57,293 nt of DNA, taken from NCBI GenBank assembly GCA_020627505.1, contig JAHDGS010000001.1, forward strand, positions 55,659-112,951, in the 5' to 3' direction. Position 1 is the first letter of the stretch; each line of letters begins with the position of its first letter. Positions 27,207-35,989 of the stretch are shown here, piece after piece. The notes beneath the pieces were generated by a model, which was not told where the DNA came from, did not search any database, and saw nothing but the letters and a program-made list of their open reading frames with translations. The translations under genes were made by a program, and so were the position numbers. Origin of the DNA: Myxococcota bacterium. Its GTDB lineage: Bacteria > Myxococcota > UBA727 > JAHDBA01.

Positions 27207-28613
27207 ATGTCAGAAACACAATACGATATGGTTGTCATCGGCTCAGGACCGGGTGGATATGTGGCGGCAGCACGCGCTGCTTCAGTTGGCCTTAAAACAG
27301 CAATCGTCGAAAAAGATGGCTTTCTTGGTGGGACCTGTCTGCATCGTGGATGTATTCCAACAAAAGCATTGCTCCATGCGGCAGATGTTTACCATGAAAT
27401 CAAAGATGCCGCAAAGATTGGTGTTACCGCCGATGGTGTTCGTGTTGAATGGGATAAAGTTCAGAAGTACAAAAACCAGATTGTCAAAGCAAATGCAGGT
27501 GGTGTGTCTCACATTATGAAGCGTAAGAAAGTCGATGTCTTTCATGGCTTTGGTAAAATGAGTGGCGCACGCACGGTTGTTGTTGAACATGATGATGGCA
27601 ATGTGACACACCTCACAGCGAATAAGACAATCCTCGCTGTTGGATCGAAACCACGCGAACTTCCGTTTGCGAAATATGATGGCAAAACAATTATGAGTTC
27701 TGATCATATTCTAAATGTAGACCGCGTCCCGGGTACACTCACCATTATTGGTGGTGGTGTGATTGGGATTGAGTTTGCCTCGGTCTTTGCACGACTTGGA
27801 ACCAAAGTTACAGTCCTCGAAATGCTGCCTCAAGTTCTTGGCCCTGCCGATATCGATTGCTCGAACCTCTTAGCGAAAGAACTCAAGCGACAAGGTGTTG
27901 AAATCAAAACAAATGTCAAAGTCAGTGCAGTCAAAACCGATGGTGTGGCAGCAACAACAACATTTTCAGATTCAGAAGGTCATACGCACGAACTTGCGAC
28001 AGAGATTTGTCTCGTTGCCGCCGGTCGCCCCGCTCTGACACAAGGCATTGGGCTAGAGACGACACGTGCGGGTCTCGACGGACGAGGCTTCATCGAAGTC
28101 AACGGCATGATGGAAACAGCTGAGCCGGGCATTTATGCTATTGGTGATTGCGTGAATACGCCATGGCTCGCACACATCGCATCAGCTGAAGGAATAATCG
28201 CCGCAGAACATGCTGCCGGTATGACACCTGCCGCATTTAACTATGACTATACACCAAGCTGTGTCTACTCCGACCCGCCGATTGCTTGGTCAGGCCTAAC
28301 TGAAGCGCAAGCCAAAGAACAAGGCTATAATGTCAACATCGGTCGCTTTGATTTTAGTCATAATGCAAAAGCAATGATACTTGGCAAAAAAGCAGGTTTC
28401 GTCAAATTTGTCACAGACGCTGATTATGGTGAGATTCTTGGTGTCCATATTATTGGTCCAAACGCAACAGATCTCTTAGCAGAGCCTGCCTTCGCGATGC
28501 AGATGGAAACCACCATTGACGATATTGCGACAGCTGTTCATGCCCATCCCACAACATATGAAGCGATATATGAAGCGGCGTGTATTGCAGCGGGGCGACC
28601 GATTCACGGCTAA
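27207..28613 (+). CDS. lpdA: Dihydrolipoyl dehydrogenase
   Basis: FAD enzyme (E3) reoxidising lipoyl groups of the 2-oxoacid dehydrogenase complexes and glycine cleavage system. Start 27207 follows GGAGG by five bases; 468 residues. FAD motif GSGPGGYVAAARA at 13-25; redox disulfide Cys 44/Cys 49 in GGTCLHRGCIPTK; NAD motif IIGGGVIGIEFASVF; late His-Glu pair in HAHPTTYEAIYEA. No E1/E2 genes are adjacent. The upstream palindrome suggests metal-dependent control, which is uncommon for a housekeeping lpd. creB starts 18 bases after it. Confidence 0.95.
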   Translation: MSETQYDMVVIGSGPGGYVAAARAASVGLKTAIVEKDGFLGGTCLHRGCIPTKALLHAADVYHEIKDAAKIGVTADGVRVEWDKVQKYKNQIVKANAGGVSHIMKRKKVDVFHGFGKMSGARTVVVEHDDGNVTHLTANKTILAVGSKPRELPFAKYDGKTIMSSDHILNVDRVPGTLTIIGGGVIGIEFASVFARLGTKVTVLEMLPQVLGPADIDCSNLLAKELKRQGVEIKTNVKVSAVKTDGVAATTTFSDSEGHTHELATEICLVAAGRPALTQGIGLETTRAGLDGRGFIEVNGMMETAEPGIYAIGDCVNTPWLAHIASAEGIIAAEHAAGMTPAAFNYDYTPSCVYSDPPIAWSGLTEAQAKEQGYNVNIGRFDFSHNAKAMILGKKAGFVKFVTDADYGEILGVHIIGPNATDLLAEPAFAMQMETTIDDIATAVHAHPTTYEAIYEAACIAAGRPIHG

Positions 28614-28631
28614 AGCACTGACAGCGTGATA

Positions 28632-29330
28632 ATGAATCAGTCTACCATTCTTGTTGTTGATGACGATCCTGCGATTCGTGATGTCATCACATACGCCCTT
28701 GCGCGAGAAGGGTTTGAAGTGTGTGAAGCCCGAGATGGCCACGAAGCCATATCTCAATGGGAACATGTTCAACCAGCGTTGATTGTCCTCGACATCGGAT
28801 TACCTGAAAAAGATGGCTATTCGATTTGTCGCTCAATCAGAGCCCAGGCACAAACACCGATTATTTTCGTGTCTTCACGTGATGAGGAGCTCGATAAATT
28901 GTTGGGACTCGAAATGGGTGGTGATGATTATCTCACAAAACCATTCAGTCCGCGGGAGTTGGTTGCTCGGGTTAAAGCGGTTTTACGACGACTGCATGCC
29001 CCGACGCCGAAACCGGACACAAAGACACGACTGCAATTTGGGGAACTCATCCTCGATTCGCATACGTACGAAGTCTTCTGGGAAACGAATCCGATTGTTC
29101 TAACCGCAACAGAGTTTTCCATGCTTCGCTCTTTTATGGAGATGCCGCGAAAAGTCTTTTCTCGAAATGAGCTGATGGCGTCTGTTTATGGTTATGATGT
29201 TGTGGTCAGCGACCGTACTGTTGATAGTCATATTCGACGGCTCAGAAAAAAATGTGCTGCAGCAGGATGCGAAGCACTCATTCGTACACATCACGGAAAA
29301 GGTTATCAGTTAGCTGAACCCACCACATGA
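28632..29330 (+). CDS. creB: Response regulator, CreB-like (OmpR family)
   Basis: 232 residues. It has a receiver domain with phospho-acceptor Asp 54 in VLDIGLP and Lys in LTKPFSPREL, then a winged-helix DNA-binding domain (about 135-230, with DRTVDSHIRRLRKK). The GLEMGGDDYLTKPFSPREL stretch and the neighbouring creD point to CreB. The start at 28632 (MNQST) is preferred over GTG 28626; neither has a strong ribosome site. Its stop overlaps the kinase start (ATGA). Confidence 0.88.
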   Translation: MNQSTILVVDDDPAIRDVITYALAREGFEVCEARDGHEAISQWEHVQPALIVLDIGLPEKDGYSICRSIRAQAQTPIIFVSSRDEELDKLLGLEMGGDDYLTKPFSPRELVARVKAVLRRLHAPTPKPDTKTRLQFGELILDSHTYEVFWETNPIVLTATEFSMLRSFMEMPRKVFSRNELMASVYGYDVVVSDRTVDSHIRRLRKKCAAAGCEALIRTHHGKGYQLAEPTT

Positions 29331-30916
29331 CGCATAGTACAAGAACATTTCGACTTCAACTCAGAACGGTTGTTCTACTTATTATGATGATGACACTGCT
29401 TCTACCGATTGGTGGCATTATGTTTTTTCGATTATATGAGAATGAAATTGTGCGTCAGACGGAACGAGAGCTGGTGGCACAGGCCGCATTCATATCATCA
29501 TTTTTATTAAATGCGACAGATCATAGTCAGTTAGAGAAACGGTCCGTCAGTCCAAAATGGCCAGGACTGAAAGACCCGAATGGTCGTTTCCAGCCACTTG
29601 AGTTTCATACAGATATTACGAAAGAGTATATTCGGGGGCCGCGGCCAGAGCCGCAACAACGAGACATCCCCCCAAAACCGGAAGCCCTTTTGTTTGGAGA
29701 CTATGTTTCTGATTTTTTGGAGACAGCCAAAAAAACAACGCTGGCAGGGATGAAAGTCCTTGATGCCAATGGTATCCAACTCAATCGAGGTGCAGGTCAC
29801 GGGCAATCTTTTGCCCACATTCATGAAGTCGCACAGGCGCAAAATGGTATACCAGAGATCGTCTTGCGCGCTCGAGAATATGACTCTCCATTTCCACGGC
29901 TTTCATCTCTGAGCCGTGGTTCAGGTATTCGTATGTTTCTGGCCTATCCAGTGATTAAAGATCAAAAATTGTTTGGTATTGTTTATCTGTCTCGAACACC
30001 AAAGCGGCCTTTTAAGCAGCTCTATATCGATCGATATCAGCTATTGGTTTTTCTTTTATCAATTGTCGGTTGTGCCGTACTCATCGGTCTCTTTATCTCA
30101 TTTATGTTGACGCAACCACTCAAGAAGCTTGCACACAAAGCGGCTGACTACGCCCAAAACCCGCAGCAACATCAAGCCCATATTGCCCGGCCAATGACAC
30201 ATGAGATTGCCAATGTCGATGATGCCCTTGATTCGATGGCACAAAAATTGGCAGCACGAATGGCGGCTCTTGATCGTTTTGCGGGATATGTTTCTCACGA
30301 GCTCAAAAATCCGATTGCGGCCATTAAAGGATCGCTTGAACTCATCACTGATGATGATGATATGTCTGTCGAGCAGCGCCACAAGTTTGTGAACAACGCA
30401 TTTGAAAGCGCTTCTCACCTTGAACAAATTCTTTCAAGACTTGTTGAACTGACAAGGCTTGAAAATGAGCATCATAGCCACGCTAAAATATCCCTCTCTC
30501 GACTCCGTGAACTGACTGGCGAAATTGTAAAAGAATCGGCGCCACTTCAGCTGACCTGGCCCGATGAGTTGGATATCGAAGACATCCATATATCTGAACC
30601 TGCCTGGCATCATATTATACATAACCTGTTTAGTAATAGTGTAAAGCATCAGGCACAACATGTCGTATTCTCAATCAAACAACAGTCTTCAACGATTGTT
30701 TTGACCTACCATGATGATGGAACAGGAATTTCTCACGGAAATCTAGACAAAGTCTTTCAGCCATTCTTTACCCTGCACAAATCCTCAGGCGGAACAGGAC
30801 TTGGATTGACATTCGTGAAAACCTTACTTGAACAAAGAGAAGCCACAATCGAACCTGTCTTTTCAGATTCTGGCGCTCAATTTGTCATCACAATACCTTT
30901 TGGTCGAAACGAATAG
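29327..30916 (+). CDS. creC: Sensor histidine kinase, CreC-like
   Basis: 529 residues. Membrane segments at about 14-34 and 237-262 flank a periplasmic sensor of about 200 residues, larger than in E. coli CreC and rich in Pro/Arg near 95-125. It is followed by HAMP, a HisKA dimer with His 324 in VSHELKNPIAAIKGS, and a HATPase domain with N box (NLFSNSVKH), DDGTGI and GGTGLGLTFVK. It is translationally coupled to creB. The ligand is not known even in model species. Confidence 0.88.
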   Translation: MTHSTRTFRLQLRTVVLLIMMMTLLLPIGGIMFFRLYENEIVRQTERELVAQAAFISSFLLNATDHSQLEKRSVSPKWPGLKDPNGRFQPLEFHTDITKEYIRGPRPEPQQRDIPPKPEALLFGDYVSDFLETAKKTTLAGMKVLDANGIQLNRGAGHGQSFAHIHEVAQAQNGIPEIVLRAREYDSPFPRLSSLSRGSGIRMFLAYPVIKDQKLFGIVYLSRTPKRPFKQLYIDRYQLLVFLLSIVGCAVLIGLFISFMLTQPLKKLAHKAADYAQNPQQHQAHIARPMTHEIANVDDALDSMAQKLAARMAALDRFAGYVSHELKNPIAAIKGSLELITDDDDMSVEQRHKFVNNAFESASHLEQILSRLVELTRLENEHHSHAKISLSRLRELTGEIVKESAPLQLTWPDELDIEDIHISEPAWHHIIHNLFSNSVKHQAQHVVFSIKQQSSTIVLTYHDDGTGISHGNLDKVFQPFFTLHKSSGGTGLGLTFVKTLLEQREATIEPVFSDSGAQFVITIPFGRNE

Positions 30917-30959
30917 GTGCTTGTCATCTTTGAGATAACGACAACAGTGCGTGCAACAT

Positions 30960-30985
30960 CAAATGTGCAAAAGTTGTGACATTTG
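30960..30985. promoter_or_regulatory. Inverted repeat upstream of creD, candidate CreB site
   Basis: CAAATGT at 30960-30966 and ACATTTG at 30979-30985. Two direct GTGCAA copies, at 30951 and 30965, lie across it. The E. coli cre tag (TTCAC-N6-TTCAC) is not present as such. Assignment to CreB is inference from position. Confidence 0.35.
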
Positions 30986-31055
30986 CGTAGCACTTTTGTG
31001 CATAGGCGTTTAGTTCATCAATCTACCGTTATGATGATCTCGAAAAGGAGATCGT

Positions 31056-32582
31056 ATGAGCAATACAAAAGATAATGAAAAACAACAAAGTGACTGGACA
31101 TTCGGAGAACAAATCGATGATGCTTCCGTATCGACGCATTCGAAAGAGGATGCAGTGAAACAAAAATATACTCGACTACCGGCTCATCACAGTGAACCTT
31201 CTTTTTGGAAAAGACACCAACGCGCGCTGAAGTTATGCCCACTGGTTATTCTTTTACTCCTATCAAATATTCCACTTTCAATGGTATACAACTTAGCCAT
31301 TGAGCGTCTTGACTATCGTGCAGAAGCGACACGAACGACTGTGAAAGCATGGGGGAACTCAGGTCGAACCTCTGGTCCCATTTTACAGATACCAGTGGAA
31401 CGGACCATTCAAGTCAAAAATGACGATAAGTGGGAAGACAAAAAAGTTGAAGAGATTGTTTTTATTATGCCAAATGAACTTTCTGTCACAGCTGATGCTG
31501 AACATCATACACGGCAGAAAGGAATATATGATGTCTTACTTGGTGATATCGAAACAAAAATGGAAGGCCATATATCTAAGACACGTTTAGAATCTATTTT
31601 AAAGGAGACGAATGTTCGACCGCTTCTTCAGAAAGCAAGCCTTATCGTTGCCATACCCGAAACATCTGGCATCAAAGCAGCAACGCTTAACTGGCAAGGT
31701 GAACAACCTGTGGTCAGACCCATATCAAATTTACCACTATTCGAGAATGAGCGAGGAACCGGTCTCGTGATTGAGCTGTCGCAAAATATTTATCAAATGA
31801 TCGAAGATGAAAACTACACAGGGACTTTTTCAGTCTCGCTTAAATTAGCGGCAACTGATCATTTTAAAATGCCGATTTCTGCATCATCACATACATTACA
31901 TGTTCGCTCTAATTGGCCGCATCCAAGCTTTTCTGGGGCCTATCTACCTGATGAACGTGAGATTTCTGAGCAGGGTTTTACCGCTCACTTTACAACAAAT
32001 GCGCTACAAAGTGGTCTAACGCATGTGTTGACGCATCGACAACGCTTGGATTCAGAGCAATCTTTTGAGCTCGCCTTTAAAAATCCAACGGATGCTTACG
32101 CACAATTCTTACGCACAACCAAATATGGGATGCTCCTTATCTTACTAACATTTGGCATGTATTTTATTTTCGAATTATTAAGTCGGGAACGTTTGCATAT
32201 TATTCAATATGGACTGGTTGGACTTTCTTTAAGCGTCTTTTTCTTATTATTACTTGGCTTCTCTGAACATGTTGGGTTTGGTTTCGCTTATCTCATTGCA
32301 AGTTGTGCGACCGTTGGCTTGGTGGCGATTTATTTATCTGCCGTATTAAGTAACAAAAAATTTGTTGGCCTTCAATCTGGTTTGATGGGCCTGACATTAT
32401 GGTTCATGCATCACCTGGTTGGTATGGAGCAAGGATCCTTACTCGTCGGTGCACTCGGTGCTTTTGCCACACTGAGTACCATCATGTGGACATCAAGGAA
32501 TATCGACTGGTACAGTCTTGGGAAAACTCAAGAACAACCTCAGCCGATGACAGCGAATACATCTTCACTGAAGGTCTTTTAA
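31056..32582 (+). CDS. creD: Inner membrane protein CreD
   Basis: 508 residues. An N-terminal cytoplasmic part of about 60 residues is followed by a membrane segment (LVILLLLSNIPLSMVYNLAI), a periplasmic domain of about 270 residues, and a C-terminal bundle of five or six helices from about 360. Family signatures: RAEATRTTVKAWG, SGPILQIPVE, QKGIYDVLLG, SNWPHPSFSGAYLPDEREIS, KYGMLLILLTFGMYF and SEHVGFGFAYL. AAGGAG lies five bases before the ATG. CreD is the classic CreB-induced gene, linked to envelope and beta-lactam or colicin responses. The stop overlaps that of pyrD by four bases. Confidence 0.93.
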   Translation: MSNTKDNEKQQSDWTFGEQIDDASVSTHSKEDAVKQKYTRLPAHHSEPSFWKRHQRALKLCPLVILLLLSNIPLSMVYNLAIERLDYRAEATRTTVKAWGNSGRTSGPILQIPVERTIQVKNDDKWEDKKVEEIVFIMPNELSVTADAEHHTRQKGIYDVLLGDIETKMEGHISKTRLESILKETNVRPLLQKASLIVAIPETSGIKAATLNWQGEQPVVRPISNLPLFENERGTGLVIELSQNIYQMIEDENYTGTFSVSLKLAATDHFKMPISASSHTLHVRSNWPHPSFSGAYLPDEREISEQGFTAHFTTNALQSGLTHVLTHRQRLDSEQSFELAFKNPTDAYAQFLRTTKYGMLLILLTFGMYFIFELLSRERLHIIQYGLVGLSLSVFFLLLLGFSEHVGFGFAYLIASCATVGLVAIYLSAVLSNKKFVGLQSGLMGLTLWFMHHLVGMEQGSLLVGALGAFATLSTIMWTSRNIDWYSLGKTQEQPQPMTANTSSLKVF

Positions 32583-33430
32583 ACTGAAGCTGAAAGTTCA
32601 TTCAATAAATGGGGACCATATTTCATCAATGTGGTCCCCACTTGTACAATTTGGGCACCACATTTCATATGCTTTTTAACATCTAAGGCTGTTTCAACAC
32701 CACCGCAGCCAATCATTTCAATTTCTGGTCTAAGGCGTTTTCTGAGATGACTGACATTGGCCAAGGCAATGGGAAGAATCATGGGTCCGCCTATACCACC
32801 ATGTCCGTCTTTGGGCACAATCACTGATTTTAAGTCTTCATCTAGCCAGAGTGCATTGCCTGGACTATTGATGGCCGTCACAAAAGAGACAGATGAACGA
32901 TTGAGCAGTTCTGTAATTTGATCGAAATGTATTGGGTCAAAATAAGGAGGGAGCTTGACCCCCCAAGGCTTGTCAAAAATGATACCAAGCTGCTTGAGTA
33001 AATATTCAGTTGTTTGAAAATCATATGCCACTTGTGGTTTTCCATCGATATTTGGGCAGGACAAATTGACTTCGATCGCCAGCGCCTTCGAACAATTCGC
33101 ACGATGCGCCACACGTATTAACTCATTGAGAGAAAGTCCTGCGATCGATAATATGATCCGATGTGCGCGCATTGAATTCAGTGTGATGAAGTTAATATAT
33201 GCATCAATTCCAAGATTCGGTAAGCCCATCGAATTAATACTTCCACCAGGTATCTCTGCATACCGTGGCTTTATATTACCCTGACGCGGATGAAGAGTTG
33301 CTGTTTTAGTGACGATCAGTCCTTTCGTGTTCTTTAGAAGTATTGATAGCTCGTCTAACGTTGTGCAATGAACACCGGCCGCATTCATCACATGAGATTT
33401 GAGTTGATGTCCTAGAAAAGTATGTCTCAT
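32579..33430 (-). CDS. pyrD: Dihydroorotate dehydrogenase, class 1A type
   Basis: FMN enzyme making orotate, the fourth pyrimidine step. The active base is Cys 125 in NLSCPNIDGKPQ, a stretch shared with the soluble, fumarate-using class 1A enzymes (class 2 membrane enzymes use Ser). Also TKTATLHPRQGN, GLPNLGIDAY and IGCGGVETALDVKKHM. 283 residues, a little shorter than the 311-residue norm. It starts inside the stop of the UMP synthase gene (ATGA) and is coupled to it. Confidence 0.92.
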   Translation of the reverse strand: MRHTFLGHQLKSHVMNAAGVHCTTLDELSILLKNTKGLIVTKTATLHPRQGNIKPRYAEIPGGSINSMGLPNLGIDAYINFITLNSMRAHRIILSIAGLSLNELIRVAHRANCSKALAIEVNLSCPNIDGKPQVAYDFQTTEYLLKQLGIIFDKPWGVKLPPYFDPIHFDQITELLNRSSVSFVTAINSPGNALWLDEDLKSVIVPKDGHGGIGGPMILPIALANVSHLRKRLRPEIEMIGCGGVETALDVKKHMKCGAQIVQVGTTLMKYGPHLLNELSASV

Positions 33431-34686
33431 CGAAATTGTCTTTTAGCTTCTTGAATCTGCCGCATATACACACATGCTGTCTCGTAAGGCCTGTCAGCTT
33501 GGCGAATGCCTCGCCCGACAATGCAAAAGTCCGTGCCTTGGCGTATGACATCCTCCGGCGTTCTATATCGCTGACCTGCTTGATCTTGGCCTTGTTCTAT
33601 CTTCACCCCCGGTGTACATATTTGATATTGGCGAGAAAGCCCAACCGGTCTTTGTTGCATAACCACACCGGCACATGACTCGAGCGCTGGCAACATCTCG
33701 ATGATTTTCTTCGTATATGCTTTGTCGATCAAGTTATGTGATGACGACATTTCCCCAAGCACCAGCAGCTCTATTTCGTGGTAGCCACACGCTCGATCAA
33801 GCGCCTCAACGCTCTCACGTCCAGCGATACCGTGACAAATAATAGCATCTGCCCACTTCGTATATTTGTATCGACTTTGTTCGAGTTGTCGAACCATGAT
33901 CGAGCCAATATCAGCGAACTTTCTATCTTCGATCAAATAGAGTTGATACCGGCGTTTGAGTTGATTCAGTTTTGCGATCGTCAGATCATTAAAGTCATGA
34001 ACGACATCAGCATGTATTTTGAATATTTTGACCACTTCAGCCAGTGACTCAATGATATGAAGAAGTTGTGCACTATCTTCGACATCAGCAGAAAATATGA
34101 GCGGCGATTTTGTGACGTCATGGAGCTTTAACTTGTGACTCGGTATTTCTTTAACCGAATTCTGACTGATGTCATCGAGTGTAAATAAGTATTTTAAAGA
34201 GATGTTTTCCTCAGCAAAGCGCGCTTTGACATCGCGATTTCGAATGCAGACCGCGAGCACTTCTTCTACGTATATGCCTTCTGCGCGAAGGTCTGTGATT
34301 GCTTTAAGGGTTGAAGCACCTGTCGTGATCACGTCTTCAATCACTGTGACGTTCGTCGTTGCAGAAGATATTTCTGACGGTTTCAGTAACAGAGAGCTAT
34401 CGCCATATGCTTTTTCTTCTTTTCGGAGAAGCCACATTGGTCGATTCGCGCACTGTGATATCAGGCTTGCTAATGGTAGCGCCCCCCATGGTACACCTAT
34501 TATTGCGTGGGTCGATGTCGATAAACTCATCGCCATCTGAGTTGCAATGCGTTTAAATAAGCGTGGGTGAAAGCTCAGCTCTCTCAGATTTAAATACAAA
34601 TTCGATTGCTGTCCTGATTTTAAAACGAACGTCCCCGTTTTGAGTATCTGCTTCTCTTTTAATTCTAAAATAATATCTTGCATCAT
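33427..34686 (-). CDS. Bifunctional UMP synthase (OPRT-OMP decarboxylase fusion, eukaryote-type)
   Basis: Last two steps of UMP synthesis in one 419-residue chain. Residues 1-185 are orotate phosphoribosyltransferase (SGQQSNLYLNLR, PRPP loop VIEDVITTGAS at 115-125). Residues 190-419 are OMP decarboxylase of the eukaryotic group: SADV, Lys 223 in FKIHADV, the Asp 254-Lys 256-Asp 259 triad in EDRKFADIG, GEMSS, CTPGVKIEQGQDQAGQ, and IVGRGI. All four catalytic residues are present. The domain order is that of animals and plants. Most bacteria have separate pyrE and pyrF. It is coupled to the class 1A pyrD. Confidence 0.9.
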   Translation of the reverse strand: MMQDIILELKEKQILKTGTFVLKSGQQSNLYLNLRELSFHPRLFKRIATQMAMSLSTSTHAIIGVPWGALPLASLISQCANRPMWLLRKEEKAYGDSSLLLKPSEISSATTNVTVIEDVITTGASTLKAITDLRAEGIYVEEVLAVCIRNRDVKARFAEENISLKYLFTLDDISQNSVKEIPSHKLKLHDVTKSPLIFSADVEDSAQLLHIIESLAEVVKIFKIHADVVHDFNDLTIAKLNQLKRRYQLYLIEDRKFADIGSIMVRQLEQSRYKYTKWADAIICHGIAGRESVEALDRACGYHEIELLVLGEMSSSHNLIDKAYTKKIIEMLPALESCAGVVMQQRPVGLSRQYQICTPGVKIEQGQDQAGQRYRTPEDVIRQGTDFCIVGRGIRQADRPYETACVYMRQIQEAKRQFR

Positions 34687-34744
34687 CTGCCTAGAGGAGA
34701 TGGCATCGAAGCCACCTCCATCAAATGTGATTGTTCGAATACCA

Positions 34745-35641
34745 CTACCATGTCTTTGGTAATTGATTCGAAAGCTGTAAACCTCGCATCAAACGTGTTA
34801 GCCCAATGCCACCACCAGAGCGTGGAACAAAGTCAAGACTGAGAAATTGGTCCATTTCTCGCTCAACCCGCTCCTTAGAGAATTTGCTGTACAATAGTTG
34901 GGCGTACTCACCATTTTCAATCGTATCGAATCCTTGACGCATTTGTTCCGGATCACAGCTGCGCTCAGCGGAGCCGATTGTCTCCATACCATGTACCAAA
35001 ACATCAACCTTCGCCGACATATCAGGTCTCCCATCATATCGCTTCATATTCCAAAACGGATTTGTCTGTTCAGGGAAGTCTCTTAAAAAGAAGACAGGCC
35101 CATTTTTCTCACAAAGCCCTTGTTCATGCTCATTCTCCAACGTGTCCACACCATATCCTTGCGCTATCTCTTGATAAAAGCCGCCAGGAAACGCCGTTTT
35201 GTCTCCCATACCAAGGTGTTCTAGTAACTCGCTTTCAAGAGAAATAAGTTCTTCAACACCACCATGCATTTCAAACTCAAACATTGGAAACATCCAATGG
35301 TGGCGTCCTGCTGTCGGGTTTGGTTCATAGCGATAGCTTGTGGACACGCAATAAAATCCTGGTACATTTTTTTTCGTCAACAATTCCCACTCTAGCCACA
35401 TTTGCCCCGTCTGCGGCAATGGCCACGTCTCCCCTGCATAATCAAATGTTGCGATGGTCTTCGGGTCTTCACATGCGGCCAGAATACTCAAACGGTTTTG
35501 GGTGTGTACTTCTAGAAATCCTTTCTTTTCGAAAAACTGACGCATACGCGACACAGTCCAGTGAAACGGCCGTGGATCAATATGTGGAACCCAGTCATTA
35601 GAAACGCCTGGAACTGCTTTTGGGGTTAACGTATTAAACAT
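34745..35641 (-). CDS. Class II aminoacyl-tRNA synthetase paralog (Asp/Asn type, catalytic core only)
   Basis: 298 residues from ATG 35641, which follows AAAGGAG by six bases. It contains the Asx-type core: TGQMWLEWELL, motif 2 (YRYEPNPTAGRHHWMFPMFEFE), GSAERS, and motif 3 (RSGGGIGLTRLMRGL), all with intact Arg/Glu residues. There is no OB-fold anticodon domain. Size and plan resemble the archaeal AspRS-derived asparagine synthetase (AS-AR), so it may make an aminoacyl-adenylate for asparagine or another amide rather than charge tRNA. It is 58 bases upstream of the UMP synthase gene, same strand. Two terminator hairpins lie in its leader. Confidence 0.82.
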   Translation of the reverse strand: MFNTLTPKAVPGVSNDWVPHIDPRPFHWTVSRMRQFFEKKGFLEVHTQNRLSILAACEDPKTIATFDYAGETWPLPQTGQMWLEWELLTKKNVPGFYCVSTSYRYEPNPTAGRHHWMFPMFEFEMHGGVEELISLESELLEHLGMGDKTAFPGGFYQEIAQGYGVDTLENEHEQGLCEKNGPVFFLRDFPEQTNPFWNMKRYDGRPDMSAKVDVLVHGMETIGSAERSCDPEQMRQGFDTIENGEYAQLLYSKFSKERVEREMDQFLSLDFVPRSGGGIGLTRLMRGLQLSNQLPKTW

Positions 35642-35691
35642 CTTTGACTCCTTTGATGTTGAGGTGAAATAAAGACTGTAAGAATTTGGGC

Positions 35692-35717
35692 AAAAAAAAG
35701 TCGGCAATCATGCCGAC
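35692..35717 (-). terminator. Intrinsic terminator hairpin 2 in leader of the synthetase paralog
   Basis: Perfect stem, GTCGGCA at 35700-35706 and TGCCGAC at 35711-35717, four-base loop. Read on the minus strand it is followed by eight T at 35699-35692. It ends only about 50 bases before the start codon at 35641. Confidence 0.8.
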
Positions 35718-35776
35718 AAATAATTCGAAGCTCGAAACGCCTATCTTGAACGACATCAAGTGATCTGGAACATGCC

Positions 35777-35802
35777 AAAAAAAAAGCCGGCTAAAATGCC
35801 GG
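35777..35802 (-). terminator. Intrinsic terminator hairpin 1 upstream of the synthetase paralog
   Basis: CCGGC at 35787-35791 pairs with GCCGG at 35798-35802 over a six-base loop; nine T follow on the minus strand (35785-35777). It looks like a near copy of the hairpin 85 bases further downstream in transcription. Confidence 0.75.
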
Positions 35803-35989
35803 GACAATAGTAGAAACACATCCGCTTTTGGTTGCTGCCAAAACTGCTGATTCGTTATCGAATGTGCGCATGTCATGAGCGCAAAATACACGAGTCTGTC
35901 GAAACAGCAAGTCTCCAGGATAAAAAAACGACATGTCCCTAGACCATCACCCGGATGGAAAAGCAACATGTCATTTTTGAGCTATCAAA

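Larger units (their letters stand above)
35642..35989 (-). other. 348-base intergenic/leader region between small lipoprotein and synthetase paralog
   Basis: No credible gene. Besides the two terminators it contains, on the minus strand, a CTGT-TTCG-ACAG hairpin (UUCG tetraloop) and two direct ACATGTC copies near 35931 and 35966. It may be a 3' untranslated region of the 35990 gene, a small RNA, or an attenuated leader. I found no T-box sequence (the GGTGGNACCGCG type) in it. Confidence 0.5.

Noticed and set aside
30917-31055. Classical cre tag (TTCAC-N6-TTCAC) before creD
   Set aside because: Not found on either strand; only an unrelated inverted repeat and GTGCAA direct copies are present.
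35634-35969. 111-codon frame on the minus strand across the tandem terminators
   Set aside because: It spans two intrinsic terminators and has no ribosome site; its text (Phe/Leu-rich) looks like noise.
35806-35989. T-box riboswitch upstream of the synthetase paralog
   Set aside because: No T-box sequence of the GGTGGNACCGCG type and no antiterminator pairing with it; terminators alone do not make a T-box.
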